A stretch of 35,000 nucleotides of DNA from an uncultured Clostridia bacterium. Lineage in GTDB: Bacteria > Bacillota > Clostridia > Christensenellales > Borkfalkiaceae. Location: NCBI GenBank assembly GCA_934254825.1, contig CAKQMB010000018.1, positions 1 through 35,000 of the forward strand, written 5' to 3'. The translations under genes were made by a program, and so were the position numbers. Under the pieces are notes generated by a model that was not told the DNA's origin, ran no database searches, and saw only the letters and a list, made by a program, of their open reading frames with translations. Numbering within the stretch: the stretch's first letter is position 1; the number at the start of each line of letters is the position of its first letter. Of this stretch, positions 23,948-32,568 are shown piece by piece.

Positions 23948-26130
23948 ACGCGAAAACTTACAGACTCGACACGCCGAACACCTCTCTCGTCTTTATGCAG
24001 GACGAGGATAAAGTTTATTACCTTTATTACGGCAAAAAAATAAGCGACGTGCCGCCCGAAGTCTGTTATGTGAAATGGGATAATATCGGCACGGATTTAA
24101 AAAACAAGCTTTTCTCCTGTTTCGGAGACGACGATCATCGCGACAAGTCTGTTCTTCTTTTCAATCCCGACAATTCGTTTTCCAACGAGTTCGTATTTAA
24201 AAACGCGGTCGTTAACAAAGGCAAGAAAGGAATACCCGATCTTCCCTCGTCTTTCGGCGCGGAAAAGACCGTCACTTTCGAATTCGTCGACGAAACCGAA
24301 AATTTATTGCTTACGATAAGCTATTCCTCTTATCGCGACACCGACGTTATAACCGCCCGTTCGTCTCTTACAAACCTCGGCGAAAAAAACCTTTCGATAA
24401 AGAAATTCGCTTCTCTTCAACTCGATATTCCGGAAAGCGATTTCACGGTTTCCACCTTCGACGGCGGCTGGGCGAGCGAAAGATATCGTCACGACACAAA
24501 GCTCAACTCTGGACTTTTCGTAAACCAATCGCTTGCGGGAGCTTCGTCCTCTCAGCACAATCCGTTTTCGTTTATAAAAAACGGGAACGGCGTTTACGCT
24601 TTCAACCTCGTTTATTCGGGAAATCACAAAACCTCTTACGAAACCGACGCTTACAACAGAACGAGAATAATCTGCGGCGTGAACGATTTCGCTTTCGAAT
24701 ACCGCTTAGCTGGCGGCGACACGTTTTACGCGCCCGAAGCCGTAATGATTTTTTCAAAAAACGAGGACGAAATGTCCTTAAATCTTCATTCGTTCGTTAA
24801 TAAACATATAATTCCGAAGCGCAGGCAGAACAAAAAACGCCCCGTCGTTATAAACAACTGGGAAGGCACGGCGTTCGATTTCACGAGAGAAAAAATACTC
24901 GAAATCGCGAAAAAAGGCAAGAAAATCGGCGCGGAAACCTTTGTTCTGGACGACGGTTGGTTCGGAAAACGAAACGACGACAGGTCTTCTCTCGGAGACT
25001 GGTTCGACAACGCGGAAAAAACGGGCGGACTATCCCGTCTCGCCGACGATATACGCGCGCTCGGACTCGATTTCGGAATATGGCTGGAACCCGAAATGAT
25101 CTCGCCCGACAGCGAACTTTTCCGAAGCCACCCCGAATACGCTATGGCGATCCCCGGGAAAAAGCCGTATCTTCGCAGATTTCAGATGATGCTCGATTTA
25201 ACCAACGAGGAAGTTAAGAAATTCGTTATCGACAGCGTGGAAAGAACTATCGAACTCGCGAAACCCTCCTACATAAAGTGGGATTTCAACAGGGTTATGA
25301 GCGATTGCTTCTCGAAAACGGTGTTTATCGGCGAATATTGTTACAGATACGTCGTCGCTCTGTACTCCGTTATGAAAACGCTCACCGAAAACCACCCCGA
25401 TATTCTTTTCGAGGGTTGCGCCGCGGGCGGAGCGAGGTTCGACCTCGGAATTCTCTCCTATTTCCCGCAGATCTGGACGAGCGACAACACCGACGCCGCC
25501 GCCCGAACCGTAATCCAGACCAACACTTCGATTTGCTATCCGCAGTCCTGCATGACGGCGCACCTTTCCGCCTCGCCGAACGGATTTACCAAAAGAGAGT
25601 TTTCTTTGGAAAATCGGTTCAACGTTGCATGCCTGTTCAATTTCGGTTACGAACTCGATTGCTCGGGTTTTACCGATAAAGAAGTTAAAGAAGCGGCAAA
25701 GCTTACCGATTTTTACAAAAAAAGACGAGACGTTATCCTTTACGGCGATTTTTACAGGCTCGGCGGCGGAACATCGGCTGATTGCGGCGGAGCTTTGAAC
25801 GCTTGTTTTTCAAGTCCGACTTCGGACGGATTGCCGACGGGAGTATGCGGATTTCAGGTCGTTTCTCCCCGCAAGGACAGATCGCTTGCGAGCGTTATCA
25901 TGCCGAGCCGCGAAAACGGCGTTTCCAACCGCAGAATAGCTTTCAAAGGACTTGACAAAGCCGAAAAATACACTGCGACCGTTTACGATAAAAATCTTGA
26001 CGTTTTCGACACGTTCGTTATCGGCGGAGACGTTTTATCGGAAGGTATTCCGTACGAGAAATACAGGCTTTCGGAAGAAATCTGTTCGGACGCGGATTTC
26101 AGGTCGTTCCTTATCGAATTTACGCGATAA
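23944..26130 (+). CDS. Alpha-galactosidase (GH36)
   Basis: 728 residues, the full bacterial GH36 length. The N-terminal beta domain covers about 1-300. The barrel has FVLDDGWFGKRNDDRSSLGDW, the nucleophile Asp447 in YIKWDFNR, and the acid/base Asp514 in IWTSDNTDA. The CAAGGARFD string precedes it, as in raffinose-family and galactomannan enzymes. No signal peptide, so it acts in the cytoplasm on imported alpha-galactosides. It is translationally coupled to the cellobiose phosphorylase gene. Its TAA stop lies inside a copy of the 17-bp dispersed element. Confidence 0.93.
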   Translation: MNAKTYRLDTPNTSLVFMQDEDKVYYLYYGKKISDVPPEVCYVKWDNIGTDLKNKLFSCFGDDDHRDKSVLLFNPDNSFSNEFVFKNAVVNKGKKGIPDLPSSFGAEKTVTFEFVDETENLLLTISYSSYRDTDVITARSSLTNLGEKNLSIKKFASLQLDIPESDFTVSTFDGGWASERYRHDTKLNSGLFVNQSLAGASSSQHNPFSFIKNGNGVYAFNLVYSGNHKTSYETDAYNRTRIICGVNDFAFEYRLAGGDTFYAPEAVMIFSKNEDEMSLNLHSFVNKHIIPKRRQNKKRPVVINNWEGTAFDFTREKILEIAKKGKKIGAETFVLDDGWFGKRNDDRSSLGDWFDNAEKTGGLSRLADDIRALGLDFGIWLEPEMISPDSELFRSHPEYAMAIPGKKPYLRRFQMMLDLTNEEVKKFVIDSVERTIELAKPSYIKWDFNRVMSDCFSKTVFIGEYCYRYVVALYSVMKTLTENHPDILFEGCAAGGARFDLGILSYFPQIWTSDNTDAAARTVIQTNTSICYPQSCMTAHLSASPNGFTKREFSLENRFNVACLFNFGYELDCSGFTDKEVKEAAKLTDFYKKRRDVILYGDFYRLGGGTSADCGGALNACFSSPTSDGLPTGVCGFQVVSPRKDRSLASVIMPSRENGVSNRRIAFKGLDKAEKYTATVYDKNLDVFDTFVIGGDVLSEGIPYEKYRLSEEICSDADFRSFLIEFTR

Positions 26131-26141
26131 TCGACTTATAG
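26125..26141 (+). repeat. 17-bp dispersed palindromic element, copy 3 (spans GH36 stop)
   Basis: CGATAATCGACTTATAG, identical to copy 1. The TAA of the alpha-galactosidase stop is bases 4-6 of the element, so the insertion or recombination point defines the gene's end. Confidence 0.75.
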
Positions 26142-26230
26142 GCGCACTTTTATTGTCGTCTTCGGTTTTTTGTTTACCACTGCCGACAGGCGATATATAT
26201 TCTTACCCGATAGCCGACTTTATATTAAAA

Positions 26231-26272
26231 GGGCTGCAAACCTGACCGAAAGGACAGGCTTGCAGCCCCGTT
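26231..26272. terminator. Bidirectional terminator between GH36 and the Flg_new-repeat lipoprotein
   Basis: GGGCTGCAAACCTG...CAGGCTTGCAGCCC forms a long stem with GAAA in the loop, AAAA before it and GTTTT after. It serves plus-strand transcripts from the phosphorylase/galactosidase operon and could also stop the minus-strand lipoprotein transcript. The rest of 26142-26423 holds only degenerate short repeats (for example ATGTCCGACAT at 26388-26416) and no gene. Confidence 0.85.
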
Positions 26273-26423
26273 TTATGTCTTGATATTATGCGAGCGCCGT
26301 CTATCCCGACAATGTTCGCATTATTCTTTTCCCGCATACGAACTCCGTCCGTCCCGGCGACGCCCGTATTGTTCATGTACGGCATATTCATGTCCGACAT
26401 ATTTATGTCCGACATGCCGAAAA

Positions 26424-27554
26424 TCAATCGTTATCGTCAGCCGTTTCGTAGTCTACCGAATAAACGGATCTGATTTCGAGATCCTCGTGAACGTTTTCGA
26501 AAGAAGCAAGCCAGCAATTAAACTTTTTACCGTCAACGTGTTTGCTTTCGTCCGACGGTTCCGTCGCGGACTCGCCGTCTTCGACTATCTGTTCGGAAAT
26601 AAGAACGTTGTCGCAGTTATAAAATCTTACCGTCCAGACCTTGACGTAAACTCCGCGGATATCGGTATCGGCGGTAATTTCCGAAAAATCTGTATCCCAG
26701 TTTTTAAATCTATAACCCTCTCTTTCGACCTCTTCTTCCGAAGGCTCAACGACCTCGTCTCCCTCGTAAATTTTCCGAACGGCGATTTCGCTTCCGTTCA
26801 TATCGAGAAATCTCACGACAAAAGCTTTCGTATAAACGCCTTTGACGACGAGATCGGATTTAACGCTTTTGAACTCTTTATCCCAGGAGTCGAATTTGTA
26901 ACCGTCGAGCGCAACTTCTTCTTCCGAAGGAGCTTTCGCGGTTTTGCCTTCTTCGACCTGCTGCTCGGAAATAACTCTGTCGTTCAAGTCGAGAAATCTG
27001 ACGGTGTAAAGCTTGGCGTATTTCCCGTAAATATCGGTATCGGCGGTAATACTGTCGAACTTTTTATCCCAGGATTTGAAAACGTAACCGTTTACTTTGC
27101 GAAGCTCGTCTGTCGGAGCCTGCGCCGCCTCGCCGTCGGCAACCTTCTGAACCGAAATAAGCTCGCCGTTCATATCGAGGAAACGCACCGTGTGATAACC
27201 GTCGACTATCTTCACGATAAAATCGATTTTCTTGTCGTTGTATGTAAGCCCTACCCTGTGCGTTCCGACCGTATCGAGCATTCGGCGATATTCTTCGGTC
27301 AGCATAGAATAAGTTACGTCGTAAGTCAACTCCTCACCTTTCACATAGCTCACTTTCAGTTTAATCCCGGCTTTATCGAATTCTCCGACTTTTATCTCGT
27401 CGGGAATATCGACAACGTCAAGGTAGTAATTCCTGCTTAAATCGGGTCTGCCTTCAACCGAAACGTTTTCCGGCATCGTGCATGCGCCGAACACGACTAT
27501 CGACATAAGGCAGACAGCCGTTAAAGCAAACAATTTACATAATGCTTTTTTCAT
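26424..27554 (-). CDS. Lipoprotein with InlB/Flg_new (Listeria-Bacteroides)-type repeats
   Basis: 376 residues. The lipobox VFGAC gives lipidated Cys25. Residues about 30-130 resemble a bacterial Ig-like domain (YDVTYSMLTEEYRR, VGLTYNDKKIDFIVKIVD). Four repeats of about 60 residues follow, each starting with VRFLDMNG-like strands, then an EDG...APSEEE turn and GYKFDSWDKEF. This is the small beta-grasp module of the InlB B-repeat/Flg_new family, common in Gram-positive surface proteins and possibly used in adhesion or interaction with partners. The ATG follows AAAGGAG. A consensus promoter is present about 150 bp upstream. Confidence 0.85.
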   Translation of the reverse strand: MKKALCKLFALTAVCLMSIVVFGACTMPENVSVEGRPDLSRNYYLDVVDIPDEIKVGEFDKAGIKLKVSYVKGEELTYDVTYSMLTEEYRRMLDTVGTHRVGLTYNDKKIDFIVKIVDGYHTVRFLDMNGELISVQKVADGEAAQAPTDELRKVNGYVFKSWDKKFDSITADTDIYGKYAKLYTVRFLDLNDRVISEQQVEEGKTAKAPSEEEVALDGYKFDSWDKEFKSVKSDLVVKGVYTKAFVVRFLDMNGSEIAVRKIYEGDEVVEPSEEEVEREGYRFKNWDTDFSEITADTDIRGVYVKVWTVRFYNCDNVLISEQIVEDGESATEPSDESKHVDGKKFNCWLASFENVHEDLEIRSVYSVDYETADDND

Positions 27555-27700
27555 AGTGACTCCTTTGCCGCAAATAATTTTTCGATCCTTCTTTCAATCG
27601 TTCGCGGCGGTCGCCGAAAGTTTTTCGGCAAAGAAATTAGCGGAACCGAGGGAATAAACTACGTCAGACGGCAAAAGTCTGTCAAATTCCCCTTTTTAAA

Positions 27701-27729
27701 ATCATATCACCATCACAATATATTGTCAA
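27701..27729 (-). promoter_or_regulatory. Strong promoter of the Flg_new-repeat lipoprotein
   Basis: On the minus strand, TTGACA (27724-27729), 17-bp spacer, TATGAT (27701-27706). It gives a leader of about 140 nt that contains a short CCGAAA/TTTCGG stem near 27615. It lies immediately downstream of recR, so the two units do not share a transcript start. Confidence 0.8.
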
Positions 27730-27752
27730 TCGTTTTTTTATTTTTTAACGAT

Positions 27753-28346
27753 TCACATTTCCTTGCGGTCCAAAATCGCGCGGGAAATGGTCACTTCGTC
27801 CGCATATTCGAGTTCGCTCCCGATCGGGATCCCGTGCGCAAGACGGGTGACTTTCACGCCGAGCGGCTTTAAAAGCCCCGAAATGTACATAGCGGTGGCT
27901 TCGCCCTCGACGTCCGGATTGGTCGCCATTATAACTTCTCTGACTCCGCCTTGCGAAATGCGCGCAAGAAGTTCTTTTATCCTTATATCGTTGGGCGTTA
28001 TGCCTTCCATAGGACTCAGAACTCCGTGCAGAACGTGATAAACGCCCTTGAATTCATGCGCTTTTTCCATTGCGAGAACGTCTTTCGGCTCTTTGACGAC
28101 GCAGATGACCGACCCGTCTCTGAAAGAACATATATCGCAGACGTCTTTATCGGTGTAGTTTCCGCAAATCCTGCAATAATGCACTTCCTTTTTAACTTTG
28201 AGTATGCTTTCGGCAAATTCCGCGGCTTCCTCTTCGGTCATGTTTATCACCTTGTAAGCGTATCTTTGCGCGGTTTTCGCGCCTACGCCCGGAAGTTTCG
28301 TGAACTGATTTATAAGTTTGCCTATCGGTTCGATATACGCGCTCAT
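27753..28346 (-). CDS. recR: Recombination mediator protein RecR
   Basis: 197 residues, full length. The N-terminal helix-hairpin-helix is LPGVGAKTAQRYAYKV, the zinc finger is CRICGNYTDKDVCDIC (about 58-73), and the Toprim domain begins VICVVKEPKDVLAMEK. The GVLSPMEG and ATNPDVEGEATAMY segments complete the family pattern. RecR works with RecO to load RecA in gapped DNA repair. The ATG lies 2 bp after the stop of the ybaB gene, so it is coupled to it. It is the last gene of the mrnC operon. Confidence 0.97.
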   Translation of the reverse strand: MSAYIEPIGKLINQFTKLPGVGAKTAQRYAYKVINMTEEEAAEFAESILKVKKEVHYCRICGNYTDKDVCDICSFRDGSVICVVKEPKDVLAMEKAHEFKGVYHVLHGVLSPMEGITPNDIRIKELLARISQGGVREVIMATNPDVEGEATAMYISGLLKPLGVKVTRLAHGIPIGSELEYADEVTISRAILDRKEM

Positions 28347-28348
28347 AC

Positions 28349-28690
28349 TTAAATGAGACCGCCCGCTCCGCCGAATTTACCCATTTTTTCCTCGTACATT
28401 TCGTCCGCGGCTTCGTATGCCGTGTTAAGCGCGGCGACAATAAGGTCTTCGAGCATTTCGATATCGTCGGGATCGACGGCTTTCGGATCGATAGAAAGCG
28501 ATTTTACGACTTTTTTGCCGTTCACGACCACTTTTACGAGTCCGCTTCCGCTTTCGCCCTCGATTTCGGCTTCTTCAAGCTCTTCCTGAGCCTGAGCCAT
28601 CTGTTCCTGCATTTTCTGCGCCTGTTTCATAAGTTGCTGCATCTGATTTCCGCCGCCGAAGCCGCCGAAACCGCCTCTGCCGTATGCCAT
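28349..28690 (-). CDS. YbaB/EbfC family nucleoid-associated protein
   Basis: 113 residues. A glycine-rich N-terminus (YGRGGFGGFGGG) leads to the dimer-forming helix KQAQKMQEQMAQAQEELEEAE, then VKVVVNGKKVVKSLSIDP and the closing helix. YbaB proteins are small DNA-binding dimers found next to recR and dnaX in most bacteria. AAGGAG precedes the ATG. It is 112 bp downstream of dnaX. Confidence 0.93.
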   Translation of the reverse strand: MAYGRGGFGGFGGGNQMQQLMKQAQKMQEQMAQAQEELEEAEIEGESGSGLVKVVVNGKKVVKSLSIDPKAVDPDDIEMLEDLIVAALNTAYEAADEMYEEKMGKFGGAGGLI

Positions 28691-28802
28691 AAGTAGTTTC
28701 TCCTTAAATTTTTTATATTTTTTGATATTTAATACTGTTTTATATTGTTTTTTCCGAGTTCGTCTGACGACAATTCTTTTCCGAATTAGTCTCGGATTAA
28801 AA

Positions 28803-30689
28803 TCAATCTTCGACTTTAACGTAATTCGCGCCGAAAGTTTTTTTCACTTCGTCCACGTCCTTTTCGAAGCCGTCCTTTTCTTCCTCGGTCGATCTGACTA
28901 TTTCTATATCGTAATCCCCGACAGATTTGACTATTTTCGAAAGCGTTTCGAGGTTGGCGGCTTTCGTGACCGCGTTATATCCCGCCTCGTCCGACGCGGC
29001 GACTTTCAGCGTTTTTCCGCAAAGCTTTGCCGTCATCTCCTGACAGGCTATCCATAAAACGATCTGTTTTTCGGCTCGCAGTTTTCTTACGACCGTTCCC
29101 CAGATTTTCCCCGCGCTCATGGCGTCGGCTTTTTGTTCCGCCGCGCCCTGTCCGCCCGTAACCGCCGTAGCCGCAGAAGGCTCTCTGTTTTCGGTGAAAA
29201 CGCTCTCTGCTTTAACGGTTTTTACTTCCGATTGAGCGGGTTTTTGCTCGTTAATCGACTTATAGCGGGGTTTTTCGATTTCGTATTCGTCTTCGGGCGG
29301 AGGAATAGGGATTCCCTCGTCCGCATAATCGTTATAAACTTCCGTCTTTCTCGCGGGCTTTTCTTCCGCGGGTTTATCCGCAGGTTTTCCCGCAGATTTT
29401 TCCGACGCAACGGTTGTGAAAGCCGCTTTCGTCGGCGCAGCGTTTTCCGTTCCACCGACCTTTCCGACGGCTGTTCCGCCGACCGCTCCGCCAACAGCAC
29501 CGCCGACGCTTCCGACTGCGGGTTTTCTGTCGAAACCGCCTTCCGCGAGAGCTTTTTCGAGCGCGGAAATACGCCCGAGCAAAGCGTCGATATTATAATC
29601 CGCAGACGGCTCGGAAGCCTTTATGCAAGCGCATTCGAGCAGGATTTTAGGGCTTACGCTGTAACGCATCGCGCCTTCCGCTTCGCTGAAAATTTCGATG
29701 GTACGCAAAATTCTGTGTTCGTCCGCAAGCGAAGCCGCGTGTCTTACAGTCTCGAAAACGTCGTCCGGAAGAGAAAGAATTTTCTTCGCGCCCGCGCAGG
29801 TTTTGCAGACGATAGTTTCTCTGAGCCTTGCGATAACGTCCTTGCAAAGCACGCCCACGCTTTTGCCCGACTCCGTTAAGCTTTCGACCGTTTCGAGCGC
29901 CGCGCCCGTATCCGAACGCAGAATATTTTCGATAAGTTCGGTTATCTTCGAAGAATCCGTCGCGCCGAGAATTTCAAGCACGTCGTTATAAGTAAGTTTT
30001 TCGTTTTTATACGAAACGCAGATATCCGCTATGGAAAGCGCGTCTCTCATACTGCCCATACCCGCGCGCGCTATCGCCGTAACGGCTTCTTCGTCGTACT
30101 CCTTGCCGATTTCCTTGTAGATCTTCCCGATATTTTCCGCAATGAGCGAGGTGGGGATAAGGCGGAAATCGAAACGCATGCAACGCGATAAAATCGTCGA
30201 GGGAAGCTTATGCACTTCCGTCGTCGCGAGGATGAAAACCGCGTGCTTAGGCGGTTCTTCGAGCGTTTTCAAAAGCGCGTTGAAAGCCTCCGTCGTGAGC
30301 ATATGCACTTCGTCTATGATATAGACCTTATATTTGCCGCTTACGGGCGGGTACTGTATTTTTTCGCGGATCTCTCTTACGTTTTCGACCTTGTTGTTGG
30401 AAGCGGCGTCCATTTCGAGAATATCGAGATTTGCTCCGTCCGCCAAAGCCTTGCACGTTTCGCATTTGCCGCAAGGCGAGCCGTCCACGGGCGAAAGACA
30501 GTTTATCGCTCTCGCGAAAATCTTAGCCGCCGAGGTTTTACCCGTTCCTCTCGCTCCGCAGAACAGATACGCATGCCCTATTCTGCCCGTACTTATCTGA
30601 TTTTTTAAAGTTCTCACTATATGGTCCTGACCGATAAGTCCGTCGAACCCGCTCGGGCGGAACCTTCTGTATAATGCAAGATACGCCAT
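28803..30689 (-). CDS. dnaX: DNA polymerase III subunits gamma and tau
   Basis: Start ATG at 30689, preceded by AAGGTGG and overlapping the TGA of sigH (TGATG). The product is 628 residues. Walker A is GARGTGKT (about 45-52), the zinc module Cys64, Cys73, Cys76, Cys79, Walker B DEVH (about 126-129), and ATTEVHKLPSTILSR carries the sensor region. Domain III extends to about 365. The linker has a glycine/valine repeat (GSVGGAVGGAVGGTAVG) and several K/E/P-rich stretches. Bases 29249-29265 in the linker are a copy of the 17-bp dispersed element read as RYKSIN. The C-terminal tau-specific domain starts near 525. It forms the clamp loader. Confidence 0.96.
   Translation of the reverse strand: MAYLALYRRFRPSGFDGLIGQDHIVRTLKNQISTGRIGHAYLFCGARGTGKTSAAKIFARAINCLSPVDGSPCGKCETCKALADGANLDILEMDAASNNKVENVREIREKIQYPPVSGKYKVYIIDEVHMLTTEAFNALLKTLEEPPKHAVFILATTEVHKLPSTILSRCMRFDFRLIPTSLIAENIGKIYKEIGKEYDEEAVTAIARAGMGSMRDALSIADICVSYKNEKLTYNDVLEILGATDSSKITELIENILRSDTGAALETVESLTESGKSVGVLCKDVIARLRETIVCKTCAGAKKILSLPDDVFETVRHAASLADEHRILRTIEIFSEAEGAMRYSVSPKILLECACIKASEPSADYNIDALLGRISALEKALAEGGFDRKPAVGSVGGAVGGAVGGTAVGKVGGTENAAPTKAAFTTVASEKSAGKPADKPAEEKPARKTEVYNDYADEGIPIPPPEDEYEIEKPRYKSINEQKPAQSEVKTVKAESVFTENREPSAATAVTGGQGAAEQKADAMSAGKIWGTVVRKLRAEKQIVLWIACQEMTAKLCGKTLKVAASDEAGYNAVTKAANLETLSKIVKSVGDYDIEIVRSTEEEKDGFEKDVDEVKKTFGANYVKVED
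29249..29265 (+). repeat. 17-bp dispersed palindromic element, copy 4 (in-frame inside dnaX)
   Basis: CGTTAATCGACTTATAG, one change from copy 1. It lies in the disordered linker of DnaX and encodes YKSIN without breaking the frame, consistent with insertion into a permissive protein segment. Confidence 0.65.
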
Positions 30690-31261
30690 CAAAAACCACC
30701 TTTTCCGAGATTGTTCATCAATTTTTTCTTTATTCTTTGCAACGCGTTATCCGCCGACTTCGCGCTTCTTCCCGTTTTTTCGCCTATCTCCGCGTAAGTC
30801 ATTCCGCTGAGATAATATTTGAGAATTTTATATTCGAGTTCGCTTAAAATAGCCGTCGCGCCGTCGGTAAATTCCCTGCCCTCTTCGCCTATCATAAGCA
30901 TTTCTTCGGGATTGAACGGCGAAACGAGCTTCAATTCGTCGGTCAGTTCCACCGAATCGTTCAAAGGCATATTGCCCTTGCTGAGCGACTTTTTAACGGC
31001 GTTCTGTATCGACGAAGACACGCATCTGTATGTAAACGTTTTAAAAGACGCTCCTCTTTTCGCGTCGAAGGAATTGACCGCTTTTAAAAGCCCTAAAACT
31101 CCCTCCTGAACGAGGTCGTCGTCGTCTCCGCCGACAAGAAAATACGAACGGGAAACCGATTTGACGAGTTCTTTATACCTTTCCAGAATTGCGGGGAAAG
31201 CGTCCGTATTCCCCGCCCTGTGCAGGGCGATAAGCTCCTCGTCCGATAATTTCTCAAACAT
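30689..31261 (-). CDS. sigH: RNA polymerase sigma factor SigH (Spo0H-type)
   Basis: 190 residues. Region 2 has RSYFLVGGDDDDLVQEGVLGL and SFKTFTYRCVSSSIQNAVKK. Region 4 ends with YKILKYYLSGMTYAEIGEKTGRSAKSADNALQRIKKKL, which closely follows Bacillus SigH. Together with the preceding rlmB gene this is the conserved sigH neighbourhood. SigH drives early stationary-phase and sporulation genes in spore-formers. The start ATG at 31261 overlaps rlmB by 8 bp and its stop overlaps dnaX, so translation is tightly coupled. Confidence 0.92.
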   Translation of the reverse strand: MFEKLSDEELIALHRAGNTDAFPAILERYKELVKSVSRSYFLVGGDDDDLVQEGVLGLLKAVNSFDAKRGASFKTFTYRCVSSSIQNAVKKSLSKGNMPLNDSVELTDELKLVSPFNPEEMLMIGEEGREFTDGATAILSELEYKILKYYLSGMTYAEIGEKTGRSAKSADNALQRIKKKLMNNLGKGGF

Positions 31262-31979
31262 TTTTTCTTTGTCTTAACGCTTCGAAAACGCCTATTCCGC
31301 AGGCGACCGACGCATTAAGACTGTTCACTTTTCCGTACATTGGTATGCTCATAACCGCGTCGCATTTTTTCTGCGTAAGCTTATTAACGCCCGTGTCCTC
31401 GCCGCCGATAACGATCGCTATACGACCTTTGAGGTCGGTTTTGTAAATGCTTCCGCCGCCGAGTTCCAAAGCATACGCCCATATGCCTTCGTCCTTTATC
31501 TCTTCGAGCGCGGAATTTATATTCGTAACTCTCGCGATTTTGAGATGGTTCGCGCTGCCTTCGGAAATACGCATAACGGCATCGGTAACGCTCGCGCTTC
31601 TGTGTTTTCCGATAATAAGTCCGTCGACGCCGCCGCATTCGCAAACCCTTATAACGCTTCCGAGATTGTGCGGATCTTCGACGCCGTCCAGAACGACGAT
31701 GAACGCGTCCTCTTTATCCTTCACGTCGTTTAAAATATCGCCGAGTTCGGCGTACTTATAATCGGAAACGTAGGCGATAAAGCCCTGATGACGGCGCGTT
31801 TCGCTTTCCTTATCCAGAACGGACTTGTCCGCAAAAGCGACCTTAACGCCCGCGCTTTTGATAACGCTTATGAGCATTTTGGACTCCGCGTCTCTCATTC
31901 CGTTTGCAATAAGCACTTTGTCTATCGTTTTACCCGTTTTCAGAAGTTCTCTGACAGAGTTTTTACCTTCAATCTTCAT
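31254..31979 (-). CDS. rlmB: 23S rRNA 2'-O-methyltransferase RlmB (SpoU/TrmH family)
   Basis: 241 residues. The N-terminal substrate-binding domain starts EGKNSVRELLKTGKTIDKVLI. The SPOUT methyltransferase domain has DGVEDPHNLGSVIR (motif 1), IVIGGEDTGV (motif 2) and the closing IPMYGKVNSLNASVACGI (motif 3) that forms the trefoil knot. The enzyme methylates a G in the peptidyl-transferase region of 23S rRNA. The gene overlaps mrnC by 11 bp and sigH by 8 bp. Confidence 0.95.
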   Translation of the reverse strand: MKIEGKNSVRELLKTGKTIDKVLIANGMRDAESKMLISVIKSAGVKVAFADKSVLDKESETRRHQGFIAYVSDYKYAELGDILNDVKDKEDAFIVVLDGVEDPHNLGSVIRVCECGGVDGLIIGKHRSASVTDAVMRISEGSANHLKIARVTNINSALEEIKDEGIWAYALELGGGSIYKTDLKGRIAIVIGGEDTGVNKLTQKKCDAVMSIPMYGKVNSLNASVACGIGVFEALRQRKNV

Positions 31980-32391
31980 TTGTTTTTATATAATCTCCGT
32001 AATTTAATCCGTAAAAAATAATCTGCTCCAACCGTTCGTTGTTCCCCGTAAGGTAAAGAAATCCCAAAAGAGCCTCGAAACCGGTGGACTTATGGTAATC
32101 GGTCACGGTTGCGCCTTTGGCTTTGTTCGCCTTTTTGGCGTTTCTCGCTCTTTTGTAAACGGCTATCTCTTCTTCCGTCAAAAAGCCGTCGCTTAAAAGG
32201 GCGTCGATTTTCTTCGCCTGCTCTTTCGCGCTCACGGCTTCCGAACAGGCTTCGGTGAGCATATAGGGTTTCGCGTCGCAATTAAGAGCGAAATATTCCC
32301 GCATATAAAGCGAGTAAACCGCGTCTCCCACGAAAGCAATCGTGATACTGTTCATCGTGAGAACTTTTTTCGCTTCCGTGATTTTCCGCAT
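31969..32391 (-). CDS. mrnC: Mini-ribonuclease III (MrnC)
   Basis: 140 residues, with the RNase III endonuclease domain and no double-stranded-RNA-binding domain. The metal site is in IAFVGDAVYSLYMREY, with further acidic residues near the C-terminal helix (GFEALLGFLYLTGNNERL). Family members mature 23S rRNA ends. The ATG at 32391 has GAGG at fair spacing; an internal ATG (MNSITIAFVGD) is a possible alternative start. It is the first gene of the rlmB-sigH-dnaX-ybaB-recR operon, behind a near-consensus promoter. Confidence 0.92.
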   Translation of the reverse strand: MRKITEAKKVLTMNSITIAFVGDAVYSLYMREYFALNCDAKPYMLTEACSEAVSAKEQAKKIDALLSDGFLTEEEIAVYKRARNAKKANKAKGATVTDYHKSTGFEALLGFLYLTGNNERLEQIIFYGLNYGDYIKTNED

Positions 32392-32426
32392 ACCATTTTA
32401 CCCTCTTTTTATATGTATACTATTAT

Positions 32427-32455
32427 ATTATAGCATAAAACGCGCGTTTTTACAA
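32427..32455 (-). promoter_or_regulatory. Near-consensus sigma-A promoter of the mrnC-recR operon
   Basis: On the minus strand, TTGTAA (32450-32455), 17-bp spacer, TATAAT (32427-32432), about 35 bp before the mrnC start. No competing promoter is seen between mrnC and recR, so the six genes likely form one transcript. Confidence 0.85.
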
Positions 32456-32474
32456 TTATTTTATATATGCCGGA

Positions 32475-32527
32475 CAAAAAAACTCGTCGGGACGGCTATC
32501 GCTCTTTTGCCGCCGTCCCGACGAGTT
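32475..32527 (-). terminator. Rho-independent terminator downstream of the ylmC-type gene
   Basis: AACTCGTCGGGACGGC (32481-32496) pairs perfectly over 16 bp with GCCGTCCCGACGAGTT (32512-32527). On the minus strand a TTTTTTT run follows the stem. It lies 35 bp past the ylmC stop and separates it from the mrnC promoter. Confidence 0.85.
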
Positions 32528-32551
32528 CGTTATTCGGTATCGAAATTATAA

Positions 32552-32568
32552 CGATAATCGACTTATAG
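32552..32568 (+). repeat. 17-bp dispersed palindromic element, copy 5 (spans ylmC stop)
   Basis: CGATAATCGACTTATAG, identical to copy 1. On the minus strand it reads CTATAAGTCGATTATCG, and its TAA is the stop codon of the ylmC-type gene, the second case of a gene ending inside this element. Confidence 0.75.

Noticed and set aside
26203..26427. Minus-strand frame with MSDINMSDMNMP repeats
   Set aside because: It contains the terminator hairpin, consists of short degenerate tandem copies (ATGTCCGACAT), and has no ribosome site.
28691..28802. Signal recognition particle RNA near dnaX
   Set aside because: In Bacillus the gene lies close to dnaX, but this 112-bp gap shows no GGTGCTGTT-like or GNRA core and is AT-rich.
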